64,000 bases of DNA from Craterostigma plantagineum (Eukaryota; Streptophyta; Magnoliopsida; Lamiales; Linderniaceae), in contig JAPQWV010000651.1 in the NCBI GenBank assembly GCA_027422505.1, forward strand, positions 244,404 through 308,403. Reading direction: 5' to 3'. How positions within the stretch are numbered: position 1 is the first letter of the stretch; every line of letters starts with the position of its first letter. A program made the position numbers and the translations under genes. The notes below the pieces were generated by a model. That model worked only from the letters and a program-made list of their open reading frames with translations, was not told the origin of the DNA and searched no databases. Below, piece after piece: positions 22,190 to 33,084 of the stretch.

Positions 22190-24350
22190 TATTTATTTTT
22201 GATTAGTACTAATATGTGAAAAGTTACTTGTTTAATACCCCAAATGCCTAAAATGATGATACAGCAATTCTTCAATGATTTAAAAAACTTCCAGATTATT
22301 ATATCACATGTCGTCAAAATCATACCACCACAATAAGTAATTCTACTCAATGTTAAAGATATAATTCTACCAATAAAACGGAGATTATACCAATTGTTCT
22401 CTTTATTGTACAAAGTCAAATTTAAGATTATTATAACAATTGTTATCAGTATTATACCAACGAATAGTGTTACTATTTTATATAGGAATTAAGATATGCA
22501 CACTATACCACGAAAGACAATTTATACCAACAAAAAGAAATATTATACCAAGAAAGTCATTATTATATTGTTAACTTTCCAGTCAAGTTCGGCATTATAC
22601 CAACTGTCTTAGTTTCTTCGCGAAGAAAAATACCACGAAAGATAAAAAGTAAACCAACAGAGAAAAATACTATACCAACAAAATCATTTATTATATTATT
22701 ATTTCCATCTATATTCTAACCGTTATACCAATAAACGCGTACATTATACCAACTATTTTGGTTATTCTACTCGAAGTGTAGTATACAACGAAAGGTATAC
22801 AATTAGAAGGAAATACTGTACCAACAAACTCATTTATTATAATTCTATTTTTCCATCCAACTTCTAGCTGTTATACCGATAAAGGTAGGGCATGCAATTT
22901 GGCCCGCGGGCCCGCCGCCCCGCCCCACCCCCGCCAAAGGGGCGGGACGGGCCTTGATTTTTATGCCCGCCAGAGGACAAGCCTCGGCGAGTAAGCCCAC
23001 GCGGGCCGCGGCCTAGGCGGGGCGGGGCGGGTAAGCCAACGGGCCGCAAGCCTATAACTTAAAAATATATATATTACATGTTGGGCTTGGACTTTGAATT
23101 TGATGAATGATGAATATTAGTAATGGGCTGCAAATGCTAAATAAAGCTCATAAAAGTTATACTTATGTTATACACATCCATCGATTCCCACCTCTCTTAA
23201 CCTTCTTGCTTGACACACAATCGAACACTTCTTTCCCCCAAGGCCCCAACATCTCAATCTCAACCTCCGCATACGTCAGGGAGCCACCATGCACTTCAGC
23301 CTCCCCACAAACTCTTACACTTCAGCGAGCTCACACTTCAGGCATCGGCGTGTCACCAACGCACTTCTTCAGCCACAGGTTCGTCGACCTCATCTGTCCT
23401 AAAAGCAGCGTGACTTCTTTTTTCTACTCATGATTTAACAATTTTTAGTTTTTTCTTGAGCAGGGAATCGTCACAATCAAGTTGCAGCAGTTCATTGCTC
23501 GAGGTATTCTTTGTCGCTAGATACACTCTTGAGCTGTTGAGCTGCGAATTAGGTTCAATTTGGGAACTAGGGTTTAACAAGCGAATTAGTTTTTCTTAGT
23601 TTTTTTTAATAAGCGGGCGGGCTAAACCCGCAGCCCGCCAGGGGACGGGGCGGGCCTCCATTTATCAGGCCCGCCGGATGGCGGGTATACCCGCCCCGCC
23701 AACTGGCGGGCTGCGGGCCCGCCCGCCCCGCCGATCCGTTTTGACAGCTCTAAATAAAGATCGATATTATACCAACTGTTATAGTTCTTGTACTCGAATT
23801 ACAGTATATCACGGAAGACAAATATAATACCAATAAAAGGAAATATTTTACCAACAAAGGAAGGAATTATACCAATCGTTTAAGCTATATACTCTAACTA
23901 AAGTATACCACATAAGACATATATTATACCAAATTAAGGAAATGTTTTACCAACAAAAGCTCACATTATACAACTGCTTTAGTTATACACTGGAACCACA
24001 GAATACCACGGAAGACATATCTTATACCAGTAAAAGGAAATCATACCGATAAAAGCTGACGTTATACCAACTGCTTTAGTTAAATACCCGAACTACATTA
24101 TACGACGGAAGACATTTATCATACCTGTAAAATAAAATATTATACTAATAAATGCCGAAATTATACCAAATTTTTAGTTTGCTCGAACTTCATACCACGA
24201 AATACAATATCAATAAAAGGAAATATGTCACCAAGAAAGGCCAAAATTGTACCAACTCTTTTAATTTTATACTCGAACTAATTTACCAACAAAGGACTTA
24301 TTTAAAACGATTCTAATCCTAATGTGGCCATATCACATTAAAACGAAAGA
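22190..24350. repeat. Left-arm diverged tandem array rich in ATACCAAC
   Basis: Repeated units of roughly 120-190 bp, each carrying several copies of ttataccaac, taccacgaaagac and aaaaggaaatat. The array is interrupted by the hAT-like insertion at 22885-23751. No coding capacity. Confidence 0.8.
22885..23751. mobile_element. GC-rich hAT-like element, copy 2, in the left arm
   Basis: About 867 bp flanked by cgataaag and aaataaag, a decayed 8-bp target duplication. The right arm of the palindrome shows the empty site as ccaataaagatcgg, which fixes both boundaries. Ends resemble copy 1 (right end ttttgacagctcta). Both sub-terminal regions are dense in gcccgc/gcgggc. The middle 400 bp is ordinary DNA with intron-like tracts; it could be a captured gene fragment or an old 5' region of an autonomous element. 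No conserved protein was recognised. Confidence 0.85.
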
Positions 24351-24547
24351 AATCGAAATTATACCAAGAACCCATGATTTTAGTTGTCGACAATAGACTT
24401 TCTCATTGAAGCACGAACTCGATATTCGATTGGCTGGGATTTATTTCGTCCATTAGGTATTTTGATTGCTTTTGGTTTAATCTGTTGTTGATTTCGGTTA
24501 ATCTGTTGACAATTTGGTATATTATGTGGGTAGAGATCAATTAAGAA

Positions 24548-24898
24548 ATGCCTAGGAAGAACACAGAGCCGGCGGCATCCAACGAGAACGTTGCGGCTAC
24601 TAGACATACACGTTGTCATGTGGGCTGTTTTAGAGATCATATGGACGAGCTATTGAAGACAGTCAGTGAAGAACACAATCGGGCTGTAAGACGGTATCCC
24701 TTTTCTCAATTTTTGAGTGTACCGCGAATGGAAATACCCTATGGGAATTTAGAAGGGGTGTTAGACATGTTTAGTGAGGATTTTTCACAGTTTAGGTTTG
24801 GAATGGATCATTTCGTTCCATTTCGAAAAGAAGCTATTTCTATGTGTCTTGGGTTGAAAAGTGATGGGCAACATGTCGTAGATAATATAGTCCAGTAA
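24548..24898 (+). pseudogene. Truncated plant-mobile-domain-like ORF, left arm
   Basis: 116 residues starting MPRKNTEPAASNENVAATRH, followed by a block of the form H-x-D-E-L-L-K-x-V...AVRRYPFSQFLSVP...FSEDFSQFRFG...EAISMCLGLKSDG. This matches the general layout of the N-terminal domain of plant mobile-element proteins (Ulp1/PMD-type MULE proteins: a helix, GF-x-x-L-L, a FD/FG region and the (V/A)-x-x-x-LGL-x-x-G turn). Homology recognised by pattern only. After the stop the reading continues in a shifted frame through DFVRLYILYVFSCILF toward the palindrome centre, where it ends abruptly. Confidence 0.65.
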
Positions 24899-25065
24899 GG
24901 TGTGCCTTTCCTTCGACGTTGTTTCGGGGAGAGGAAGAAATACATAGGTCGGACATACACATTGCGTTAGGAAGAAATTGTATAGGTTTAGGATTGGTAG
25001 TTGATGATTTCGTTCGTCTGTACATATTATATGTATTTAGTTGTATTTTATTTTCGACAACCACG

Positions 25066-25743
25066 TCAACTTGTCGTCGTACCTCCTCCCATATGTGGAC
25101 AATTTGATGGAGATTGGAGATTGGCACCCCATGCAAAATCTCCAATCTCCATCAAATTGTCCACATATGGGAGGAGGTATGACGACAAGTTGTACGTGGT
25201 TGTCGGAAATAAAATACAACTAAATACATATAATACGTACAGACGAATGGAATCATCAACTACCAATCATGAACCTACACAATTTCTTCCTAACGCACTG
25301 TGTATGTCCGACCTATGTATTTCTTCCTCCCCCGAAACAACGTCGAAGGAAAGGCATACCCTTACTGCACTCTATATTATCTACGACATGTTGCCCATCA
25401 CTTTTCAACCCAAGACACATAGAAATAGCTTCTTTTTGAAATGGAACGAAATGATCCATTCCAAACCTAAACTGTGAAAAATCCTCACTAAACATGTCTA
25501 ACACCCTTCTAAATTCCCATAGGGTATTTCCATTCGCGGTACACTCAAAAATTGAGAAAAGGGATACCGTCTTACAGCCCGATTGTGTTCTTCACTGACT
25601 GTCTTCAATAGCTCGTCCATATGATCTCTAAAACAGCCCACATGACAACGTGTATGTCTAGTAGCCGCAACGTTCTCGTTGGATGCCGCCGGCTCTGTGT
25701 TCTTCCTAGGCATTTCGTAATCTCTACCCACATAATATACCAA
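25066..25743 (-). pseudogene. Truncated plant-mobile-domain-like ORF, right arm
   Basis: Inverted twin of the left-arm ORF: the same MPRKNTEPAASNENVAATRH start (preceded by MVYYVGRDYE) and the same core, broken at PYGNLEG by a frameshift. It continues as LDMFSEDFSQFRFGMDHFVP and finally as DSIRLYVLYVFSCILFPTTT ... SSYLLPYVDNLMEIGDFAWG. The last block, an R-L-x-x-L-x-x-F...LLFP...LLPY-x-D...YAWG layout, strengthens the assignment to the plant mobile domain. The coding sequence stops at the palindrome centre, so the C-terminal half of the parent protein is absent from both arms. Confidence 0.65.
25123..25136. repeat. Central spacer of the palindrome
   Basis: The 14 nt ggcaccccatgcaa separate perfectly complementary arm sequence on each side (for example tggagattggagatt to the left and its complement to the right). 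Such a short loop would allow immediate hairpin formation in RNA or single-stranded DNA. Confidence 0.9.
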
Positions 25744-25899
25744 ATCGTCAACAGATTAACCGAAATCAACAACATATTAAACCAAAAGCAATCAAAATAC
25801 CTAATGGACGAAATAAACCCCAGCCAATCGAGTTCGTGCTTCAATGAGAAAGTCTATTGTCGACAACTAAAATCATGGGTTCTTGGTATAATTTCGATT

Positions 25900-28000
25900 T
25901 CTTTCGTTTTAATGTGATATGGGTAAATTGGGGTCAGAATCGTTTTAAGCAAGTCCTTTGTTGGTAAATTAGTTCGAGTATAAATTAAAAGAGCTGGTAC
26001 AATTTTGGCCTTTCTTGGTAAAATATTTCCTTTTATTGATATTGTGTTTCGTGGTATGAAGTTCGAGTAAACTAAAAATATGGTATAATTTCGGCATTTA
26101 TTAATATAATATTTTTCTTTTACAGGTATGATATGTCTTCCGTCGTATAATGTAGTTCGGGTATTTAACTAAAGCAGTTGGTATAATGTCGGCTTTTATC
26201 GGTATGATATTTCCCTTTATTGTTATAGTATATGTCTCTCCTAATATACTTAAGTGCGACTAGGGTTGCAAACGAATCGAGTCGAATACCGCAATATTCT
26301 ATTCGTATTCGGATGACAATCGAATACGAATACGAATATTCGAATATTTAATCGAATCATAAAATCGATTCTTATTCAAATTCGAATATTTTCTCGAATA
26401 TTCGAATCGAATACCGAATATTTGTATTCAAAGTCATCTTTTATTTTCTATTTAATAAAATATAAACTATATTATATTTAAAATATATATTGAATTAAAA
26501 TAAATTTTTTTAAACATATATTGAATTATAACATATTATGTTTAAATGTTTTAGTGAGTTATTATATATTATATGTGAATATATATTAATTATACTATTA
26601 TTTATTTTATATTATTCGAATCGAATAATTCGATTAATTTTCGAATCGAATATTGTGATTTCATATTCGTATTCGTATATTTCTCGAATCAAAAACAATA
26701 TTCTTATTTGGATTCATATTCTAAATATTCGAATTCGAATCTTGAAATTTCGAATCGAATCGCGAATCGAACCAAAAAAGTTCGATTCGTTTGCAACCCT
26801 AAGTGCGACTAAATTAAAACATCTGGTATAATTTGGCATTTCCTGGTATAAGATTTCTTTTTACTGGTATAAGATATGTCTTCCGTGGTATTCTGTAGTT
26901 CCACTGTATAACTCAAGCAGTTGGTATACTGTGGGCTTTTGTTGGTAAAATATTTCCTTGATTTGGTGTAATATATGTCTTCCGTCGTATACTTTAGTTA
27001 GAGTATATAGCTTTGGTATAATTCCTTCCTTTGGTGGTAAAATGTTTCCTTTTATTGGTATTATATTTGTCTTCCGTGGTATACTATAATTCGAGTAGAA
27101 GAACTATAACAGTTGATATGATACCGATCTTTATTGGTATAACAGCTTGAAATTTGATGGAAAATTAGAATTATAATCAATGAGTTTGTTGGTACAATCT
27201 TTCCTTTTGTTGGTATACCTTTCGTTTTATACTGCACTTCGAGTAGAATAACCGAAATAGTTGGTATAATGTCCGCTTTTATTGGTATAACGGTTAGAAT
27301 ATAGATGGAAATAATAATATAATAAATGACTTTGTTGTATAATAGTTCCTTTTGTTGGTATAAATTTTTATTTCGTGGTATAGTAATTCGAGTAGAATAA
27401 TTGAAACTGTTGGTATAATGTTGGCCTTTATTGGTATAACATTTAGAAATTAGATGGAAAATAATAATATAATAAATGACTTTGTAGTATAATATTTCCC
27501 TCTGTTGGTTTACTTTTTATCTTTCGTGGTATTTTTCTTCGAGAAGAATAACTAAGACAGTTGGTATAATGTCGAGTTTGACTGGAAAGTTAATACTATA
27601 ATAAATGACTTTCTTGGTATAATATTTCTTTTTGTTGTTATAATTTTTGTCTTTCGTGGTATAGTGTGCTATCTTAATTCCTATATAAAATAATAATAAC
27701 ACTATTCGTTGGTATAATGCTGATAACAATTGGTATAATAATCTTAATTTTGACTTTGTATAATAAAGAGAACAATTGGTATGATCTCCATTTTTATTGG
27801 TAGAATTATATCTTTATTGAGTATAATTACTTGTTAAGGTGGTACGGTTTTGACGACATGTAATATAATAATCTGGAAGTTTTTTAAATCATTGAAGAAG
27901 GATTATTTTGTCATTTTTGGCATTTTGGGTATTAAACAGGAAACTTTTCACATATGAGTACTGATCAGGAATAAATAATCTCATGGGTATTTAAGAGAAA
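25900..28000. repeat. Right-arm diverged tandem array rich in GTTGGTAT
   Basis: The reverse complement of the left array. It holds about one more ~180-bp unit than the left arm (around 27240-27480) and is interrupted by the inserted element at 26262-26800. Confidence 0.8.
26262..26800. mobile_element. MULE-type MITE inserted in the right arm
   Basis: 539 bp with a perfect 19-bp terminal inverted repeat, agggttgcaaacgaatcga, and a perfect 10-bp target duplication, aagtgcgact (26252-26261 and 26801-26810). The interior is built from alternating ttcgaat/attcgaatcgaat motifs that also fold on themselves. Non-coding. The clean duplication indicates a fairly recent insertion, after the palindrome formed, since the left arm lacks it. 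Confidence 0.88.
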
Positions 28001-28034
28001 GTTTAATCTTTAAAAGGTACTGATAGGGAATTTA

Positions 28035-28502
28035 CCCTTTATTTATTTATATTTTCGTTTTAATTTAATAAAATTATAATTAAATAATATGCTAAGTTTA
28101 TAAATTCTAATTTTATTGACTTTTTAATTATTGTAATATAAAGTTTTAGTAGAAAATAGAGTTAATGGATTGAGTGAAAATTAGTAAAAAATAGAGCTTA
28201 TGGATTGGAGTAAAAGCACTGTAGCAGCTGTAATATTGTGCAGACGTAACTGTATTTTTGCGCTGCGGTTGGAGATGCTCTTATACGTCAATACCCAAAT
28301 TACTAGGCGCTACACGGGCATGATGGGCTTTTATTTCCGTTTCCGGGCCACTTAGGTCCATTTATGCAAACGGCCCATTAGGCCCAATAATATTATTAGA
28401 ATAGAAAGCAAAGGCATAATCGGTATTCAAATTTGTAATCTTGCATGCACGGTGTATTCTATCAGCTCAACTAATCGATGGGATCCTATTCGACGAAATG
28501 CC
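28035..28502. other. Spacer and 3' UTR of DXS
   Basis: AT-rich spacer between the palindrome and the DXS stop codon on the minus strand; the 3' UTR should lie here. Nothing else is recognised. Confidence 0.4.
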
Positions 28503-31300
28503 TCAGCGAAGTTTGAGAGCGTCCTTAGGCCTTCCGAGAAGGGATAAAACTGTCCCACATATATGTCTCGACGACAAGCCAGCTTCCTCAATCTGATCGC
28601 CCGGCGCTCCGTGGTCTATGTACTTATCGGGAAGCACCATCGATCTCAGCTGCATTCAATCGGAAAGAATCTTAAGCATATTGTCAGTCTATTTCAAAAT
28701 GGATTGGAATGGATTATATACCTTGAGTGGCCCGTCCAAAATGCCATTTAAGCTCAGAAAATGAGAGACATGAGACCCAAAACCTCCCACCGAACCTTCC
28801 TCCACGGTGATCAGTATCTCGTGCTCTTTCGCCAGTCGTCTGATCAGATCGGTGTCCAATGGCTTGCAGAATCTCGCATCAGCTATCGTTGCGTATACGT
28901 CGTGGGATTTAAGCATTTCAGAAGCTCTCAAGCACTGCTGAACTATTGCGCCATATCCCAGAATCGCCACTCTGTCTCCTTGCCTTAGTATTCTTCCCTT
29001 ACCAACCTAATGAAAGTTGCAGAAGATGTAGTCTTGAACAGTTGACATCCTTTTTTTCAGGTAAATTTATATGGATAATGTGTATATATATATCATATTT
29101 TACTTCAAGTGGTATCCCTTTGTTGTTAGGTGGAAGAAGAGCTCCAACGCCATTACCCCTCGGGAATCTGAAGCAAGAAGGCCTATCATCGATAGCAGCA
29201 GCAGTAGCAACCATGTTCATGAGCTCTGCTTCGTCAGATGGAGCCATGACCACCATGTTAGGCAGACAAGCCATGAAAGCCACGTCGAAAGCTCCGCATG
29301 GGTCGGCCCGTCCGCCCCGACTAAACCCGCCCTATCCATCGCGAATCGAACTGGTAACTTTTGCAGGTCCACATCATGTACCACCTTGTTGTAAAAACCA
29401 TGAATTAATACACCATACTTTGCTAGAGAGATCTCTGAAACTGTCGTGTAAATATACATACTTGGTCATAGCCTCGTTGTAGAAAGGATGAATAGATGGC
29501 GCAGAATGGCTTTAGCCCTTCAGTAGCTAAGCCGGCCGCAAAGGTAACTGCGTGCTGCTCTGCGATGCCAACGTCGAAGCATCTATCGGGAAATTTCTTC
29601 TGAAAGTAGTTCAGGCCCGTCCCCCCGCCCATAGCTGCATGTATGGCCACAATATTGCTGTCTATTTCTGCTTCCTTCACCAGCGCTTCGGCGAAATACT
29701 CGGTGTATGATTTCGTTTCTGACTTTATTTTCATTTGCTTCCCCGTGCTCGGTTCAAATTTCACCACCCCTGAATAGCAAATTCAAAAAGTTTGAGCCTT
29801 TTTTGTCATAACATTTGCAGAGTTCTGAAATTCTTCGCCTGGGATCGTTACCGTGCATTTTGTCTGCTGATGCTTCGGCTGGGGATAACCTTTTCCTTTC
29901 TCAGTCACGATATGGATCAGAACGGGCCCAGGCGCTGGCATTGATTTCACTTTCTCGAAAATACTCACCAAATTGTCGATGTTATGTCCATCTACAGGCC
30001 CTATATAGTACAATCCTAGCTCTTCGAAGAGCGTGGAGCCCGGCGCGCTGATCATCCCTCTTGCATACACGTCGACCTTGGCTGCTAGTTCGTGAGCTTG
30101 AGGCCCGATTTGCTTCGTGATGCTCTTTTCAAATCATATATCAAGAAAATGAAAAACGGAGGTACGTACTTAAAGAGGAGAAAACAAAGAGTCTTTTTCG
30201 AGTTGAGTACCTTTGCAGCTTCTCTGAGTTTTCTGAAATTGGTGCTGGCCTGAAGCTTGCTTAGGGCTGTGCTGAGTGCACCCACGGGCTTGGCTGGCCC
30301 GTCGAGCGTAGCCGTGGGGAGAGAAACTTGTTTGTTGTCGTTCAGCACTACGATGAGGTTAGAGTCAAGAAATCCAGCGTTGTTCATGGCTTCGTAAGCT
30401 TGCCCAGCAGTCATGGCTCCATCTCCAATCACAGATACCACGCTGTTTTTCTTACCGAGAAGGTCCCTCGCAACAGCCATACCGAGCCCAGCAGATATGC
30501 TCGTCGAGCTATGGCCCACACCGAAAGAATCGTATACGCTCTCGTCTCTCTTGGGGAAGCCAGCTAGGCCCGAGGTCTTCCTTATCGTGTGCATTTTAGA
30601 CCTCCTCCCAGTAAGAATCTTGTGACCGTAAGCCTGCGATTGAATTGTAAGTTTCTTCGCTAATCAACGAATTCGATCTCTGATTTTTCGATTGGTTTTA
30701 TCACCTGATGGCCTACGTCCCATATGATCTTATCGTCAGGGGCGTTGAAGACATGGTGAAGAGCCACGGTTAGCTCAACCACGCCTAGGCTCGAACTGAG
30801 GTGTCCCCCTGTTTTCGCCACACTGTATACGATCTCTGCTCTTATTTCTGCTGCTAGCTGTTCAAGATCCTATACATAGACAATAACACAAACTCAATGC
30901 ATTGACATGAATACATGATTTTTCGACGGGCCAACGTAGTATAGTATATGTAAATGTATGTATACCTTTCTAGATAGGTTTTTCATGTGGGCTGGGTAGT
31001 TGACTGTGTCGAGAATTGGAGTAGCAGGTTTTTCGCCGGAAAAATCTACCTTCCAACCATCTTTCTCTTTCGTTATTGCCATTTTCCCAGGTTCCTCGGC
31101 GGATGATGCCTTGACACAGAACTGCAAGCCACGCAAAGTGTGAGAAAAAGGATCAAGATCAACACACCATGAGAAGATCATCATAGCAATCGTAGGTAAA
31201 TTACCTTTCTGTCCCCGCCATAGCTTAGTTTAGGACGACGAAGTTGTGTTAGTGATGGCTGGTTTGCCAGTCTTGTGAAGGCTACTCCATTGACGGCCAT
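28503..31300 (-). CDS. DXS: 1-deoxy-D-xylulose-5-phosphate synthase, with two frameshifts
   Basis: Condenses pyruvate and glyceraldehyde-3-phosphate with thiamine diphosphate to DXP in plastids, the entry step of the MEP isoprenoid pathway. Nine exons: 31205-31300, 30966-31121, 30705-30869, 30211-30633, 29852-30124, 29462-29769, 29104-29384, 28722-29006 and 28503-28649. Corrected for the indels they would give about 711 residues, the normal length. Key blocks: [14 protein letters not shown], the thiamine motif [18 protein letters not shown]...NDN, and [15 protein letters not shown]. Two exons each lack one base: in exon 5 near 29880-29884 (GKGYP then frame loss) and in exon 7 at 29298 (GPTH, where CG should follow). 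As written, the protein truncates in the middle. The N-terminus is transit-peptide-like. Confidence 0.93.
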
Positions 31301-32259
31301 TTTTATGCCTCGAGTGAAGCTCTGTCAGATAAAGGAAGATTCGATGACTTGGTTTTCTGAATGAATAGTGAAAGTAAGTTAAAGTAGTTAATGAACTAAG
31401 TCAAGTTGTTCTATCGCTGGCCGAGGACGGCCACTACGTGAAATTTATAGGTGAAATGTGTAAACGTACTATATTTATACACACATATATATACATATGT
31501 GTATGTAATTTTACGAAATTATACTCATTTCCGACGAGTTTGTCTCTTTCCGTTCTACACAAGACGACAGGGAGTTCCTTTCTCTGTCTTGTGGTATGTC
31601 ACGTTACTGTTTCTTGTCATCTTCGTAGAGGAATCATACAAAAATTTCCATCTTCTGTGCCCTTTTGATGCCATGTTACTCTGTTTGTGTATGTGTGGAA
31701 TGACAAGATATTAATCATAACGTGGCTACTTGCCAACTATGCTGTATGGTTAGGTTATAAATTAGCATTGCTTACGTGGGTAAAGAACTTAACCTCTTTA
31801 TTTATGAAATATGGATCAATTCTTGGTTTTGTTCAACTTCGCAATAGCATGAGAATGTGATCAAATCATGGCGAAGGAATCAAAGACGTATGTCGGAAAA
31901 CGATAAAGATGTAAATATTCTATATACTCTAATAGTAATGACTATTGGAATTTGGTTAAAGATGATAAGGAATATTGGAGATCATGTAAGAAAATATAGC
32001 GAGGGATCTTTATTCAATTAGATGCCAAACTCGGAGACACGTCTCTATCAGAAATAAATAGGGTCCTACTATTCACCATCCCTATACTCCTATACCACTC
32101 TTTACACTCTAAAATATTTGATTTTTGAATTAATAATTTTAAGTAATCACAGGATACAACAAAAATTATTTATTAACTTACTTTCCGTTAAAGCAATAAC
32201 ATGGACTATTCAAAAATTATTAACTAAGTCATATCAATGATACATTTCAAAATAACAAA
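31301..32259. promoter_or_regulatory. DXS upstream region
   Basis: Region upstream of the DXS start. On the minus strand ctataaattt (31441-31450) is a good TATA candidate about 140 bp before the ATG. A (TA/CA)-rich tract lies at 31470-31505. No gene is supported; the short ORFs here are not conserved-looking. Confidence 0.5.
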
Positions 32260-32720
32260 AAATGTTCGTGGCCCGCCCCGCCTTGCCACTAGACACTAGT
32301 ACTGTCAAATCGCGGGCCCGCCAAAGTGACAGGGCGGGCTGCCATTTCTCAGGTCCATCAAAGGACGAGCCTATGCGGGTAAGCCCGTGCGGGCCACGAG
32401 CTGGCAGGGCGGGACTAGCAGGCAGGCCCGCCAAATATCATAAAATAATTTTTTTAAAATTAATATATAAATGAATTATATATGTTTTTTTTTATATTTT
32501 TTGAGATCCAATTTTTAATCTAATCAAGTTTAACAACATATATAAATTTTTATTAAAGAATTTAAATTTGATTAGGAATCATTCAACTTCATTAGTTTAT
32601 TTATTTATTTTCCTTTTTTATAATTTTTTTTGTTTTTACTTAGGACGGGCCGGGCCCAGCAGACCACTAACCTCCAATAGGACATGGCGGGCCTTCATTT
32701 ACCATGCCCGCCATATGAAA
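32260..32720. mobile_element. GC-rich hAT-like fragment(s), copy 3
   Basis: Contains ctgtcaaatcgcgggcccgcc and further gcgggc/gcccgc blocks like copies 1 and 2, separated by AT-rich DNA, with another GC-rich patch at 32640-32710. Ends and target duplication could not be fixed, so this may be a broken or nested copy. Confidence 0.55.
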
Positions 32721-33084
32721 AAAAATTGCATTTATTAATCGCCGAGTATTTATTTAATATTACATTATATATTAATTAAATTATTAACATTAAACTCTTT
32801 TTTCCTTTTTATATGGGGTATATAATTGGTAAATAATTAATGTTTACTCTACGGCACAAATTGGAAAAAAAAAGGTTTCTGACGGCAGGGCGGGACTTGC
32901 TTCACATTTGCTCCTTGGGTGGGATCGAATAAAAAAAGTTAAAAAAGATGAAATGAAATTCAAAGACCATTACATTACATAACCCGAACCCGACCCGAAA
33001 GCATAACGCGAGGAATTAACGAGCAAACAAACGAAAGAAAACTGCACTGCCTCTTCCCTGACCCGACCCGACACGACCACTTCC
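32721..33084. other. Spacer downstream of uclacyanin
   Basis: AT-rich spacer, then the presumed 3' UTR of the uclacyanin gene on the minus strand. No other feature seen. Confidence 0.4.

Larger units (their letters stand above)
22155..28034. mobile_element. 5.9-kb palindromic MULE-derived hairpin locus
   Basis: The left arm (22155-25122) and right arm (25137-28034) are reverse complements of one another. The match can be followed from the 14-nt central spacer (25123-25136) out to taaattacctat at the left end and its complement atagggaattta at the right. Near the centre the arms are almost identical; toward the ends they diverge by substitutions, indels and one extra tandem unit in the right arm. 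Inner parts encode the same truncated plant-mobile-domain-like ORF in each arm. No target duplication was recognised at the ends. Later, different transposons landed in each arm. Classification as MULE-related rests on the ORF type and very long TIRs and is inference. Confidence 0.85.

Noticed and set aside
22864..23433. ORFs crossing the GC-rich hAT-like element
   Set aside because: Compositional ORFs in gcccgc-rich DNA or in its AT-rich middle; no conserved protein.
25347..25420. Apparent coding in the 3' half of several palindrome ORFs
   Set aside because: Most of these overlapping ORFs on both strands are mirror shadows caused by the inverted arms; only the MPRKNTEPAASNENV family was kept.
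22190..28000. CRISPR-like or satellite array from the regular ATACCAAC spacing
   Set aside because: A plant nuclear sequence, units are diverged and mirror-arranged; they are parts of the palindrome arms.
28503..31300. Calling DXS a definite pseudogene
   Set aside because: Only two single-base losses, both at short runs, in an otherwise perfectly preserved nine-exon gene; assembly error cannot be excluded.
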